A DNA stretch of 64,000 nucleotides from Mesorhizobium sp. WSM4306 (GTDB lineage Bacteria; Pseudomonadota; Alphaproteobacteria; Rhizobiales; Rhizobiaceae): NCBI RefSeq assembly GCF_007003975.1, contig NZ_VFTC01000026.1, positions 1-64,000 of the forward strand, given 5' to 3'. Each line of letters begins with the position of its first letter. The stretch's first letter is position 1. This document shows positions 1 to 7,783 of this stretch, piece by piece. The translations under genes and the position numbers were made by a program. A model generated the notes under the pieces. The model made no database searches and had not been told where the DNA came from. It saw only the letters and a list, made by a program, of their open reading frames with translations.

Positions 1-60
1 CTGTTCGAGCCAGCCGAATGCAGAAACTTCTTCAAGGCTGCCGGATATGAGGCCAATTAA
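1..60 (+). CDS. C-terminal end of an IS630-family transposase (partial)
   Basis: Frame 1 from the first base reads 19 codons to a TAA stop. The peptide contains FEPAEC followed by NFFKAAGY, which resembles the end of rhizobial IS630/DDE transposases, where a conserved Cys and an aromatic-rich helix lead to a terminal AGY. The 5' part lies outside the window, so intactness cannot be judged. Only 12 bases separate its stop from the convergent exporter stop, so an element end (TA target, terminal repeat) would have to lie at or inside the exporter's 3' end, or the element is a remnant. The family call is from a short tail and could be wrong. Confidence 0.5.
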   Translation: MFEPAECRNFFKAAGYEAN

Positions 61-72
61 TAGCGACACGCT

Positions 73-996
73 TTAGTCCGCGCCTTCTTCGTTTAAGACC
101 AGCGGCAGGTTCGCCATCTTTCGCCCGCTATGTTCGGCGAGCGAGATGCCGCCCAGCACCAGGACGAGCGCCAGCGCCTGGTAGATTTGGAATGTCTCAC
201 CGACGATCAGCACCGACAGCAGCGTGCCGAAGATCGGCACCAGGTTGATGAACAGCCCGGCCCGGTTGGCACCGATCAGTTCGTTGCCCCTGATGTAGAG
301 GATCTGCGAAATGACCGAGGCGCCGACCGCGGTGTAGACGATGATCACCCAGCCGCTGATATCGGGGACGATGACCTTGCCGGCCGCGGCTTCCCACAGG
401 ACAAAAGGCAGCGAGGTGATGAGCGCTGCGATCGACAGCGCCAGCATCAGGCTTTGCCAGCGCATCTCCGGTTTCAGCCGCAGCCCGACCGAATAGCCGC
501 TGTAGAGTATGACGGCGATCAGCATGATGGCGTCGCCGAAATTGAGTTCCAGCGTCAGCAGCCCGCGCGGGTCGCCGTGGCAGGCGGTCAGCACCACGCC
601 CGCAATGGTCAGTACGACGCCGGCGATCTGCGCCCAGTTCACCCCCAAGCGGAAAAAGATGAAATTGGCGACGATGATCAGGATCGGCATCGCCGCCTGT
701 TCGATCGAGACGTTGATCGCGGTTGTATAGTTGAGCGCGGTGTAGAAGATGGTGTTGAACAAAGTGAAGCCGCAGGCGCCAAGCACGCCGAGCAGCAGCC
801 AGTGTTTTCGCACCACCGGCCAGTCTTCACGGATCGTGTGCCAGCCGATCGGCAACATGATCGCCACCGCCAGCACCCAGCGCAGGAAGACCAGCATCAT
901 CGGCGAGACATGGTCGACCGCCAGCTTGCCGGCGACGGAATTGCCGCCCCACAGCAAGGTGGTGACAGCCAAGAACAGGTAGGCGCGTCGATGCAT
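73..996 (-). CDS. EamA/DMT-family permease (10-TM metabolite exporter)
   Basis: A 307-residue integral membrane protein of the drug/metabolite transporter superfamily. The early segment LLWGGNSVAGKLAV is the typical TM1 of EamA proteins, and two halves of about five hydrophobic segments follow, the second half ending near VLVLGGISLAE. Family members export amino acids, nucleobases or other small metabolites; the substrate cannot be read here. The start chosen is the Met directly before RRAYLFLAVTTLLWGG, because upstream codons add a Cys/Arg-rich stretch that no family member needs. It is transcribed away from purA and is probably monocistronic. Confidence 0.85.
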   Translation of the reverse strand: MHRRAYLFLAVTTLLWGGNSVAGKLAVDHVSPMMLVFLRWVLAVAIMLPIGWHTIREDWPVVRKHWLLLGVLGACGFTLFNTIFYTALNYTTAINVSIEQAAMPILIIVANFIFFRLGVNWAQIAGVVLTIAGVVLTACHGDPRGLLTLELNFGDAIMLIAVILYSGYSVGLRLKPEMRWQSLMLALSIAALITSLPFVLWEAAAGKVIVPDISGWVIIVYTAVGASVISQILYIRGNELIGANRAGLFINLVPIFGTLLSVLIVGETFQIYQALALVLVLGGISLAEHSGRKMANLPLVLNEEGAD

Positions 997-1207
997 TGGG
1001 GGATTCCGGCCGCCGCAGAAGCTGTGGTGTTGCCGGCCTATTGCCATCGCCGGCCCAAGTAAATGATGTCAAAGCCGAAAATTGTTGTGCCTCAGGGCAT
1101 TTTCGGCGGCAAAGAAAGGTCGCGCTTGCGAGGTCTTGACGCTATAGAGGCCTGTCGTTTCGAACCATATCCAGGCCGCCAGGGCGGCATCTCAAGGGAA
1201 AAGAAAC

Positions 1208-2506
1208 ATGGCCAATGTGGTGGTCGTCGGCTCGCAATGGGGCGACGAAGGCAAGGGCAAGATCGTCGACTGGTTGTCGGAGCGCGCCGACGTGGTCGTG
1301 CGCTTCCAGGGTGGCCACAATGCCGGCCACACGCTGGTCGTCGACGGCAAGGTCTACAAACTGTCGCTGCTGCCGTCGGGCGTGGTGCGGCAAGGCAAGC
1401 TGTCGATCATCGGCAATGGCGTCGTCTTCGACCCGCACGCCTTTGTCGCTGAAGTGGCCAAACTCAAGGCGCAAGGCGTCGAGGTGACGCCGGACCGCCT
1501 GAAAATAGCCGAAAACACCGCGCTTATCCTGTCGCTGCACCGGGAACTGGACGGATTTCGCGAGGACGCCGCCTCAAATTCCGGAACGAAAATTGGCACG
1601 ACCCGTCGTGGCATCGGCCCCGCCTATGAGGACAAGGTGGGCCGGCGAGCGGTTCGGGTGATGGATCTGGCGGATTTGGAAACGCTGCCCCTCAAGGTCG
1701 ACAGGCTGCTGACGCATCACAATGCGCTGCGTCGCGGGCTTGGCCATGGCGAGGTTACCCACGAGGCGATCATGACCGAGCTGACTTCGGTCGCCGATGA
1801 GATCCTGCCCTATATGGACCGCGTCTGGAAAATCCTCGACGACAAGCGCCGCGCCGGCGAGCGCATCCTGTTCGAGGGCGCGCAAGGCACGCTGCTCGAC
1901 ATCGACCACGGCACTTATCCGTTCGTCACCTCGTCCAACACCGTCGCCGGTCAGGCCGCGGCCGGTTCGGGCGTCGGCCCGGGCGCCATCGGCTATGTGC
2001 TGGGCATCACCAAGGCCTATACGACGCGTGTCGGCGAGGGCCCGTTCCCGACCGAGCAGAAGAACGAAATCGGCGAGTTCCTCGGCACGCGCGGCCACGA
2101 ATTCGGCGTCGTCACCGGGCGCAAGCGCCGCTGCGGCTGGTTCGACGCCGTGCTGGTGCGCCAGGCCGTCGCCGTCAACGGCATCAAGGGCATCGCGCTG
2201 ACCAAGCTCGACGTGCTCGATGGTCTGGACGAGATCAAGGTCTGCACCGGCTACCGGCTCGACGGCGAGATGATCGACTATCTGCCGGCCAGTCAGGGCG
2301 CGCAGGCGCGCGTCGAACCGGTCTACGAGACGCTCGAGGGTTGGAAAGGCACCACCGCCGGCGCGCGCAGCTGGAACGACCTTCCGGCGCAGGCCGTCAA
2401 ATATGTCCGTTACATCGAGGAGCTCATCGGCGCACCCGTCGCGCTCCTTTCCACCAGCCCGGAACGGGACGACACAATACTTGTGACCGATCCGTTTCAA
2501 GACTAG
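1208..2506 (+). CDS. purA: Adenylosuccinate synthetase
   Basis: Cytoplasmic enzyme that condenses IMP and aspartate, using GTP, to adenylosuccinate, the first committed step to AMP. The 432-residue length is standard. The N terminus has the P-loop-like WGDEGKGKIVD motif, with the catalytic Asp about residue 13, and GGHNAGHT about residues 38-45, both diagnostic. GSGVGPGAIGYVLGITKAY and TGRKRRCGWFDAVLVRQA match later conserved blocks. An AAGGGAAAAG purine run lies just before the ATG. It stands alone between a divergent exporter and a downstream membrane protein 76 bases away, which may be cotranscribed. Confidence 0.98.
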   Translation: MANVVVVGSQWGDEGKGKIVDWLSERADVVVRFQGGHNAGHTLVVDGKVYKLSLLPSGVVRQGKLSIIGNGVVFDPHAFVAEVAKLKAQGVEVTPDRLKIAENTALILSLHRELDGFREDAASNSGTKIGTTRRGIGPAYEDKVGRRAVRVMDLADLETLPLKVDRLLTHHNALRRGLGHGEVTHEAIMTELTSVADEILPYMDRVWKILDDKRRAGERILFEGAQGTLLDIDHGTYPFVTSSNTVAGQAAAGSGVGPGAIGYVLGITKAYTTRVGEGPFPTEQKNEIGEFLGTRGHEFGVVTGRKRRCGWFDAVLVRQAVAVNGIKGIALTKLDVLDGLDEIKVCTGYRLDGEMIDYLPASQGAQARVEPVYETLEGWKGTTAGARSWNDLPAQAVKYVRYIEELIGAPVALLSTSPERDDTILVTDPFQD

Positions 2507-2582
2507 TTTTCTGAAGCCTTTCCGGGCATCGCGGCCGATTTGCGGGGGCCGGCGCGGAAATAAAATACAGGTCGACTGAAGC

Positions 2583-4247
2583 ATGGCAGATTTCGTTGCT
2601 GTTCTGAAAAAGGCGCTCGACAAATATGGCGAGCCGGCGCTCGACGTGCGTACGAGGACCTACGACGGCGCCCGTGCCGCGCTGGTCAAGAAGCTTGCGG
2701 ATTTTTCGCCGCCGCTGTCCGCCGAAGTCATTGCCAAGCAGAAACGCTCCCTGGAAGACGCAATTTCAAGTGTCGAGCGGGACTATGCCAAACCGGCGCC
2801 GGCATCCGATCCGCTGGCTGAGCTCGAGCACATCTTCTCCTCCATTGACCGCAACAAGAACCAGCCCAGTCATGTCAAGCCGCCAGTCACGCCCGCGCCC
2901 GCGCCGGCATGGCAGCCGGCGAAACCCGTGCAGCCGGCGCCGGTTGCCCGGACGGAGCCGAGCTGGCAGAGGCCCGCACCGACACCGCCGCCTGCCGCGC
3001 GTGCAGAAACCGTCAACGAGCAAGCCGCGGAGCTGGACGCCGACGACGATAGCGCCGATGTGTTTGCCAATGACAAGCAGCCGGCCGCGGACACGTTCCA
3101 GCGCCTGCGCCCGGCCGAGCGCAAGCGCAGCTATGGCGGGCTGATCGCCGCTGTCGTCGCGCTGCTGGTAGTCGCCGGCGGCGGCTATGGCATCTGGCTG
3201 AACAAGGATGCGTTTGGCTCGATGCTCGGCTTTGGCGACACCAAGACGGTCTCGACCGAACCGCTGGTCAAGCCGGCGCCGGCAAAGCCCGCGGTCGAGG
3301 CGCCCGCACCGGCTGCTGGCGGCGAGGGAACGAAATTCACGCAGCGCCTGACGCCCGAAGGCGGTGAGACCGACCCCGGTCCCGCGGCCGGTCAAAGCGG
3401 CATTGGCGAGGGCGAGTCCGTCGCCGCGCTGACCACGCCACCGCCTCCGGCTCCGGCCCCTGCGGCGGCGCAAGCGCCCGCGACCCCGGCGCCCGGCGAC
3501 ACCGCAGCCACGACGGCGCCCGCCACGCCGGCGCCTGACGCTTCCGCCACGCCGCCGGCAACGCCGCCCGCCGATGGCGCCGCTCCGCCGGCCACTGGGG
3601 CAGCACCGGCTGATGCCGCTGCCACGCCGCCGGCGCCCGCAACCGGCACGCCGCCCGCAGCACCGACGGCCGCAACTCCCGAGCCGACCGTTGCGGTCGG
3701 CCAGAAGGCGATCTTCTACGAGGAACGCACCTCGACCGCGCAGGGGTCGGCCGAACCCGGCAGCATCGTCTGGTCGCTGGTGCAGGAATCGCCCGGCGGC
3801 GACCTGCCGCCCGAGCCGGCGATCCGCGCCGAGGCGACCATTCCCGGCAAGGACATCCAGCTGCGCATGACCATCCGCCGCAACACCGACCAGACGCTGC
3901 CGGCCAGCCATATCATCGAGATGATCTTCCTGACGCCCCAGGGGTTCGACGGCGGCGGCGTCGACAACATCCTGCGCGTTGCCATGAAGAGCTCCGAGCA
4001 GGATGCCGGCAGTCCGCTGATCGGCATCCCGGCCAAGATCGCCGACGGCTTCTTCCTGGTGGCGCTCAACGACACCAAGGCCGACGAGGACGCCAATCTG
4101 ACCTTGCTCAGAGGCCAGGACTGGATCGACGTGCCGGTGGTCTACAAGACCGGACGCCGCGCGCTGCTGACCATGGAAAAGGGCATTCCCGGCGAGAAGG
4201 TGTTCGACGAGGCGCTGAAGGCCTGGCAGGCGAAGACGGCCGGCTGA
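2583..4247 (+). CDS. Unknown Pro/Ala-rich single-pass membrane protein
   Basis: A 554-residue protein I do not recognise by name. Residues 1-70 form a charged, probably helical head (MADFVAVLKKALDKYGEP). Residues about 95-145 are a Pro-rich linker. One transmembrane helix lies at about 186-206 (GGLIAAVVALLVVAGG). A second long Pro/Ala/Thr linker spans about 225-375, and a folded, less biased C-terminal domain (about 375-554, starting near VAVGQKAIFYEERTS) follows. The topology suggests a cytoplasmic head and a periplasmic domain held away from the membrane by the linker. I infer an envelope role only from this layout. It follows purA by 76 bases. Confidence 0.8.
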   Translation: MADFVAVLKKALDKYGEPALDVRTRTYDGARAALVKKLADFSPPLSAEVIAKQKRSLEDAISSVERDYAKPAPASDPLAELEHIFSSIDRNKNQPSHVKPPVTPAPAPAWQPAKPVQPAPVARTEPSWQRPAPTPPPAARAETVNEQAAELDADDDSADVFANDKQPAADTFQRLRPAERKRSYGGLIAAVVALLVVAGGGYGIWLNKDAFGSMLGFGDTKTVSTEPLVKPAPAKPAVEAPAPAAGGEGTKFTQRLTPEGGETDPGPAAGQSGIGEGESVAALTTPPPPAPAPAAAQAPATPAPGDTAATTAPATPAPDASATPPATPPADGAAPPATGAAPADAAATPPAPATGTPPAAPTAATPEPTVAVGQKAIFYEERTSTAQGSAEPGSIVWSLVQESPGGDLPPEPAIRAEATIPGKDIQLRMTIRRNTDQTLPASHIIEMIFLTPQGFDGGGVDNILRVAMKSSEQDAGSPLIGIPAKIADGFFLVALNDTKADEDANLTLLRGQDWIDVPVVYKTGRRALLTMEKGIPGEKVFDEALKAWQAKTAG

Positions 4248-4276
4248 GGGACGGGGGCAGCACCGCCAGCCTTCGT

Positions 4277-4576
4277 TCAGAAGCCCTGGAACAGCATGTC
4301 CAGCGCGGCGACGATGTCGTCGTGATGCTTCGTCAGATTCAGCCGGCTTTCACCCAGTTCGCTCGCCGGAACGGTGGCGATCAGGTGCGTGGCCATAACC
4401 AGCTTGCGGCCGTTGATCTCGAAGATCGGATGAAGCTTGCGCATCGGCGGCGGGACTGATGCGACCGGCAGGAGCGGGACGACAATCCGCGTTTTGAAAT
4501 TGTCGAGCAGGTCGGATTGAACGTCGAGCACATAGTTGCCTTCGGTACGGCCGGCGAAGACATCATAGCGGGGCAT
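4277..4576 (-). CDS. ccdB: CcdB-family toxin
   Basis: A 99-residue protein with the CcdB fold signature: it starts MPRYDVFAGR, continues YVLDVQSDLL and RIVVPLLP, and ends with a hydrophobic helix (ALDMLFQGF). CcdB toxins poison DNA gyrase, and the C-terminal tail is the gyrase-contacting part in the F-plasmid protein. I chose the Met whose ATG overlaps the stop of the upstream antitoxin by one base (TGATG), so the two are translationally coupled. Activity against gyrase is inferred from family only. The C-terminal residues differ from the F-plasmid Trp-Gly-Ile ending. Confidence 0.85.
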   Translation of the reverse strand: MPRYDVFAGRTEGNYVLDVQSDLLDNFKTRIVVPLLPVASVPPPMRKLHPIFEINGRKLVMATHLIATVPASELGESRLNLTKHHDDIVAALDMLFQGF

Positions 4577-4818
4577 CAGAACTGCCGGTACTCTTCCAAG
4601 GGAATGCCATTCTTGTCGATGTAGCTGTTCCACGCATCCATCGTGGCGCGATTCTCAAGCTTCCAAAGGCGCGTCTTTTCGGCAGCCACAGCCTCCGCGA
4701 TGCCTGCCTCCGCAGCACGCGAGACATTCACATCAAGCCCCTTGGCTTCTCTCATGAGGTTCGAGTCGATCGACAGATTTGCTGGCTGACGGATCGCATT
4801 CAAGGCAATCTTACGCAT
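4576..4818 (-). CDS. ccdA: CcdA-family antitoxin
   Basis: An 80-residue partner of the downstream toxin. The N-terminal part (residues about 12-45, PANLSIDSNLMREAKGLDVN) fits the ribbon-helix-helix DNA-binding half of CcdA. The C-terminal part ends in WNSYIDKNGIPLEEYRQF, close to the toxin-binding tail of F-plasmid CcdA, where NG and a terminal F-rich motif are conserved. It is first in a two-gene operon and overlaps the toxin start by one base. A perfect inverted repeat lies 16 bases upstream of its ATG, where autorepression is expected. Confidence 0.88.
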   Translation of the reverse strand: MRKIALNAIRQPANLSIDSNLMREAKGLDVNVSRAAEAGIAEAVAAEKTRLWKLENRATMDAWNSYIDKNGIPLEEYRQF

Positions 4819-4833
4819 ACTAGCCTCCGCAAC

Positions 4834-4854
4834 ATGCGCATAATGTATGCGCAT
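4834..4854. promoter_or_regulatory. Probable CcdA/CcdB operator palindrome
   Basis: A perfect inverted repeat with 9-base arms, ATGCGCATA and TATGCGCAT, around a 3-base spacer. Each arm contains the self-complementary ATGCGCAT, so two full palindromic half-sites sit 13 bases apart. This spacing suits dimeric ribbon-helix-helix repressors. It lies immediately upstream of the ccdA start and is the most likely site of autoregulation. No footprint is available. Confidence 0.7.
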
Positions 4855-4931
4855 TTTGGTACAGAGGCAATAATCAAGCACGTTGGTGCAGGTGCCCGGC
4901 CCTCCGCTACGGCTCCGGGCGTTTCGTCCCT

Positions 4932-4958
4932 TCAATCGACAAGTTTGTTGTCGATTGA
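4932..4958. terminator. Perfect hairpin downstream of the ABC-F gene
   Basis: TCAATCGACAA and TTGTCGATTGA form an 11-base perfect stem around a GTTTG loop. It lies 24 bases past the stop of the minus-strand ABC-F gene, between that gene and ccdA. No clear T-run follows on either strand, so it may be a mRNA-stabilising hairpin or part of a dispersed repeat and not a classical terminator. Confidence 0.45.
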
Positions 4959-4981
4959 TCGGCCCTACGGCCGAACGCTCC

Positions 4982-6802
4982 TCACCCCTCCATCTCCTCG
5001 CGCAACATCTCCAGTTCCAGCCACTCTTCCTCCAGCGCGGCCAGCGTGACACGTTCCTTGTCGAGGGCGGCGATGGTCTTCTGGAACGAAGCCGGGTCAC
5101 GTTCGTAATAAGCGGGGTCGGCGATGTTGCTTTCCAGCCGCGAGATCGAGGCCGTCACCGCCTCGATTTTCTTGGGCAGCGATTCCAGTGCGAATTTCTG
5201 CTTGAACGACAGTTTCTTCGCTGGTCCTTTCGGTATAGCCGTCTCGCTTTTGCCCGCTGCGGGCGTGTCGCCGACCTCAGTCTTGGTCCGCGCCTTGCGG
5301 TCGTCGAGCCGGGTGCCGCCGCGCTGCGCCAGCATGTCGGAATAGCCACCAGCATATTCGATCCACCGGCCGCCACCGTCCGGCGCGATGATGCTTGTGA
5401 CCGTACGGTCGAGAAAATCGCGGTCGTGGCTGACCAGGATGACAGTGCCGGCAAAACCGGCGACGAGTTCCTGCAGCAGCTCCAGCGTTTCCATGTCGAG
5501 ATCGTTGGTCGGCTCATCAAGCACCAGAAGGTTGGCCGGCCGGGCCAGGACGCGGGCCAAAAGCAGCCGCGCCCGCTCGCCGCCGGACAGCTCGCGCACC
5601 GGAGTACGCGCCTGTTCCGGCTTGAACAGGAAATCCTTCATGTAGGAAACGACATGGCGCTGCTCGCCATTGATGACGAGGTTTTCGCCGCGCCCGTCGG
5701 TGAGGTATTGCGCCAGCGTCTCGGCTGGGTCGACCGACTCGCGCTTCTGGTCGAGCGTGGCGATTTCCAGATTGGTGCCGAGCCGCACCGAGCCGGCATC
5801 CGGCTTCATCTCGCCGGTCAGCATCTTCAACAGCGTCGTCTTGCCGGCGCCGTTGGGTCCGACGAGGCCGACGCGGTCGCCGCGCTGGATCCGGGTCGAG
5901 AAGCCTTTGACCACGGTGAGGTCGCCAAAACTCTTCTCGATGTTCTTGGCCTCGATCACCAGCTTGCCGGATTCGGCGGCGTCGCTGGCCACCATGGTGG
6001 CCGAGCCTTCGGCGCCGCGATGGCCGCGAAAGCGCTGACGCATGGTCTGCAATTCGCCGAGCCGGCGCATGTTGCGCTTGCGCCGCGCCGTCACGCCATA
6101 GCGCAGCCAGTGCTCCTCGCGCACGATCTGCCGGCCGAGCTTGTGCTGCTCACGCTCTTCCTCTTCCAGCACAAGGTCGCGCCATTCCTCGAAATGGCCA
6201 AAGCCCTTGTCAAGACGGCGGGTCTGGCCGCGATCCAGCCAGACGGTGGCGCGCGAGACGCGTTCGAGGAAGCGACGATCATGCGAGATGACGATCAGCG
6301 CCGAAGAGGTGCGAACCAGCTCCTCTTCCAGCCACTCGATGACCTGGAGATCGAGATGGTTGGTCGGCTCATCAAGCAGCAAAATGTCGGGCTCCGGCGC
6401 CATGACGCGGGCAAGCGCAGCGCGCCGCGCCTCGCCGCCGGAGAGGTCGTTGGGGTTTTCCGTGCCGGTGAGGCCGAGATGCTCCATCAGATAGGTGGCG
6501 CGGTAGGGATCGTCAGCCGGCCCGAGTCCCGCCTCGACATAGGCACGCACATTGGCAAAGCCGTCCATGTCGGGCATTTGCGGGAGATAGCGCACCGTCG
6601 CAGAAGGCTGGCGGAAGACTTCGCCGTCCTGCGGTTCGATCAGCCCTGCGGCGATCTTGAGCAGCGTCGACTTGCCGGAGCCGTTGCGGCCGACGAGCGC
6701 GATCTTGTCGCCGGCGGATGCGGTGAGTTCGGCGCCGTCGAGCAGCGGCGTGCCGCCGAAGGTCAGTCTTATCCCGTCGAGGTTGAGAAGGGGCGGGGCC
6801 AT
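4982..6802 (-). CDS. uup: ABC-F family ATPase, Uup type
   Basis: A 606-residue soluble protein with two ABC ATPase domains and no membrane segment. Domain 1 has Walker A GRNGSGKST and signature LSGGEARRAALARV. Domain 2 has GPNGAGKTT and LSGGERARLLLARV. The C-terminal 80 residues form a Glu/Lys-rich coiled coil starting near KLSFKQKFALESLPKKIE, typical of Uup, which binds branched DNA or ribosomes. The start was taken at MAPPLLNLDGIRL; the longer reading frame adds a Cys-rich run overlapping thiN. The gene begins one base after the thiN stop, so the two probably share a transcript. The ribosome versus DNA role is not decided by sequence. Confidence 0.92.
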   Translation of the reverse strand: MAPPLLNLDGIRLTFGGTPLLDGAELTASAGDKIALVGRNGSGKSTLLKIAAGLIEPQDGEVFRQPSATVRYLPQMPDMDGFANVRAYVEAGLGPADDPYRATYLMEHLGLTGTENPNDLSGGEARRAALARVMAPEPDILLLDEPTNHLDLQVIEWLEEELVRTSSALIVISHDRRFLERVSRATVWLDRGQTRRLDKGFGHFEEWRDLVLEEEEREQHKLGRQIVREEHWLRYGVTARRKRNMRRLGELQTMRQRFRGHRGAEGSATMVASDAAESGKLVIEAKNIEKSFGDLTVVKGFSTRIQRGDRVGLVGPNGAGKTTLLKMLTGEMKPDAGSVRLGTNLEIATLDQKRESVDPAETLAQYLTDGRGENLVINGEQRHVVSYMKDFLFKPEQARTPVRELSGGERARLLLARVLARPANLLVLDEPTNDLDMETLELLQELVAGFAGTVILVSHDRDFLDRTVTSIIAPDGGGRWIEYAGGYSDMLAQRGGTRLDDRKARTKTEVGDTPAAGKSETAIPKGPAKKLSFKQKFALESLPKKIEAVTASISRLESNIADPAYYERDPASFQKTIAALDKERVTLAALEEEWLELEMLREEMEG

Positions 6803-6803
6803 G

Positions 6804-7463
6804 TCAGCTTTCAGGCAAGGGATAGGGATGAGCGAGCAGCAGCGCGCGGCCATGGCCGAGCGCGATTTCGAGGCCGCCCCCGGTCTTGTTGGACTTGACC
6901 TCGTTGGAGATGGTCAGCGACGAGCCGAAGGCGACCTCGACATGGTCGAGCGGCCATTTGGCGCCGGAAACGGTCAGGCCTGAGAGATCGGAAAAGCCGA
7001 GCACCGAAAACAGGGTGCCGTCGGCATAGTCGAAGCCGGCCTTGCCCGGCAGCAAGGGGATGCCTTCCTGTGCGCCGCTGGTCAACAACACTTTCGTGCC
7101 GGCCTCGGCCAGCCGCAGGCTGAGCGCCAGATGCAGGTAGGCATGGTCGGCGCGTTTGCCGCCGAAAGCGCCGGCCAGCACAAGGCTGGTGGCGCCGCGT
7201 TCCAGTGCGGCGGCGATGGCCAGCTCGCCATCGGTCTTGTCCTTTTCGGGCGGAAATACCTGGCGCGGCACGGCGGCGAGATCGGCGGGCAGGTCCGCCG
7301 GCACGGAATCGAAATCGCCCACCCATAGCTCCGGCTTCAGGCCGAGCAGGCGGGCATGGCCGATGCCGGCGTCGGCGGCGATGATGCGCGTGCCTTCGAC
7401 CTGGCGGTCGAGCCGCGGCGTGCGGATGAGATCGCCGCCAAGCAGGATGGTGAATGTGCTCAT
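6804..7463 (-). CDS. thiN: Thiamine pyrophosphokinase
   Basis: A 219-residue enzyme that transfers pyrophosphate from ATP to thiamine, giving the cofactor TPP. The N-terminal half carries ADAGIGHARLLGLKPELWVGDFDS, the catalytic core in which GDFDS supplies Mg-binding acidic residues, followed by EKDKTDGELAI. The C-terminal half holds the thiamine-binding beta sandwich (LTVSGAKWPLD, ending SNEV). Context supports the call: the thiamine uptake operon with its TPP riboswitch is divergent from it. Together the gene set salvages external thiamine and activates it. It has no riboswitch of its own that I can see on the minus strand. Confidence 0.93.
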   Translation of the reverse strand: MSTFTILLGGDLIRTPRLDRQVEGTRIIAADAGIGHARLLGLKPELWVGDFDSVPADLPADLAAVPRQVFPPEKDKTDGELAIAAALERGATSLVLAGAFGGKRADHAYLHLALSLRLAEAGTKVLLTSGAQEGIPLLPGKAGFDYADGTLFSVLGFSDLSGLTVSGAKWPLDHVEVAFGSSLTISNEVKSNKTGGGLEIALGHGRALLLAHPYPLPES

Positions 7464-7529
7464 ATCCGGTGGCCCTTACCAGCCCCGCCGGCGAAACGAA
7501 AGGCCGGGCCTCGCCGTCGCTCTTTGTTG

Positions 7530-7578
7530 GAGCACGATCTTTTTCCGGAAACCGTTCCCACTTTTCGGGATCATGCTC
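7530..7578. repeat. Rhizobial palindromic repeat, copy 1
   Basis: GAGCACGATC and GATCATGCTC form outer arms with one mismatch. An inner pair, CCGGAAA and TTTTCGGG, gives a cruciform-like element of about 49 bases. The same layout occurs at 16650-16694 and 53685-53732. It sits between thiN and the TPP riboswitch. Confidence 0.75.
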
Positions 7579-7623
7579 TGGCAAACTTCCACTTGCATGG
7601 CACCTTGGCCGGGCCTATGTGTC

Positions 7624-7734
7624 GAAGCGCTCTAACGGGGTGCCGGACGCGATCTTCGCGGACCGGCTGAGAGGCAGTCTCGCCAACCCGCTGAACCTGA
7701 TCCGGTTTGTACCGGCGGAGGGATTAGATGCTTC
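7624..7734 (+). ncRNA. TPP riboswitch (THI element) of the thiBPQ operon
   Basis: The conserved core is clear: ACGGGGTGCC, then GGCTGAGA, then ACCCGCTGAACCTGATCCGG and the closing ACCGGCGGAGGGA. The P1 stem closes between GAAGC at 7624 and GCTTC at 7730-7734. The element senses thiamine pyrophosphate. Downstream, CGCCTC (7746-7751) is complementary to GAGGCG (7775-7780), which covers the thiB Shine-Dalgarno. This suggests control at translation initiation: ligand-bound RNA would free the downstream anti-SD strand. The switch controls thiamine import, so expression should fall when TPP is abundant. Confidence 0.95.
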
Positions 7735-7783
7735 GGACAGCCCGACGCCTCAATTCCTTTCAACACGAATGAAGGAGGCGCCG

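Noticed and set aside
4883..6898. 671-codon open frame antisense to the ABC-F gene
   Set aside because: Translation is His/Gln/Arg/Asp-rich without domains and mirrors the codon structure of the real gene on the other strand. Typical GC-rich shadow frame.
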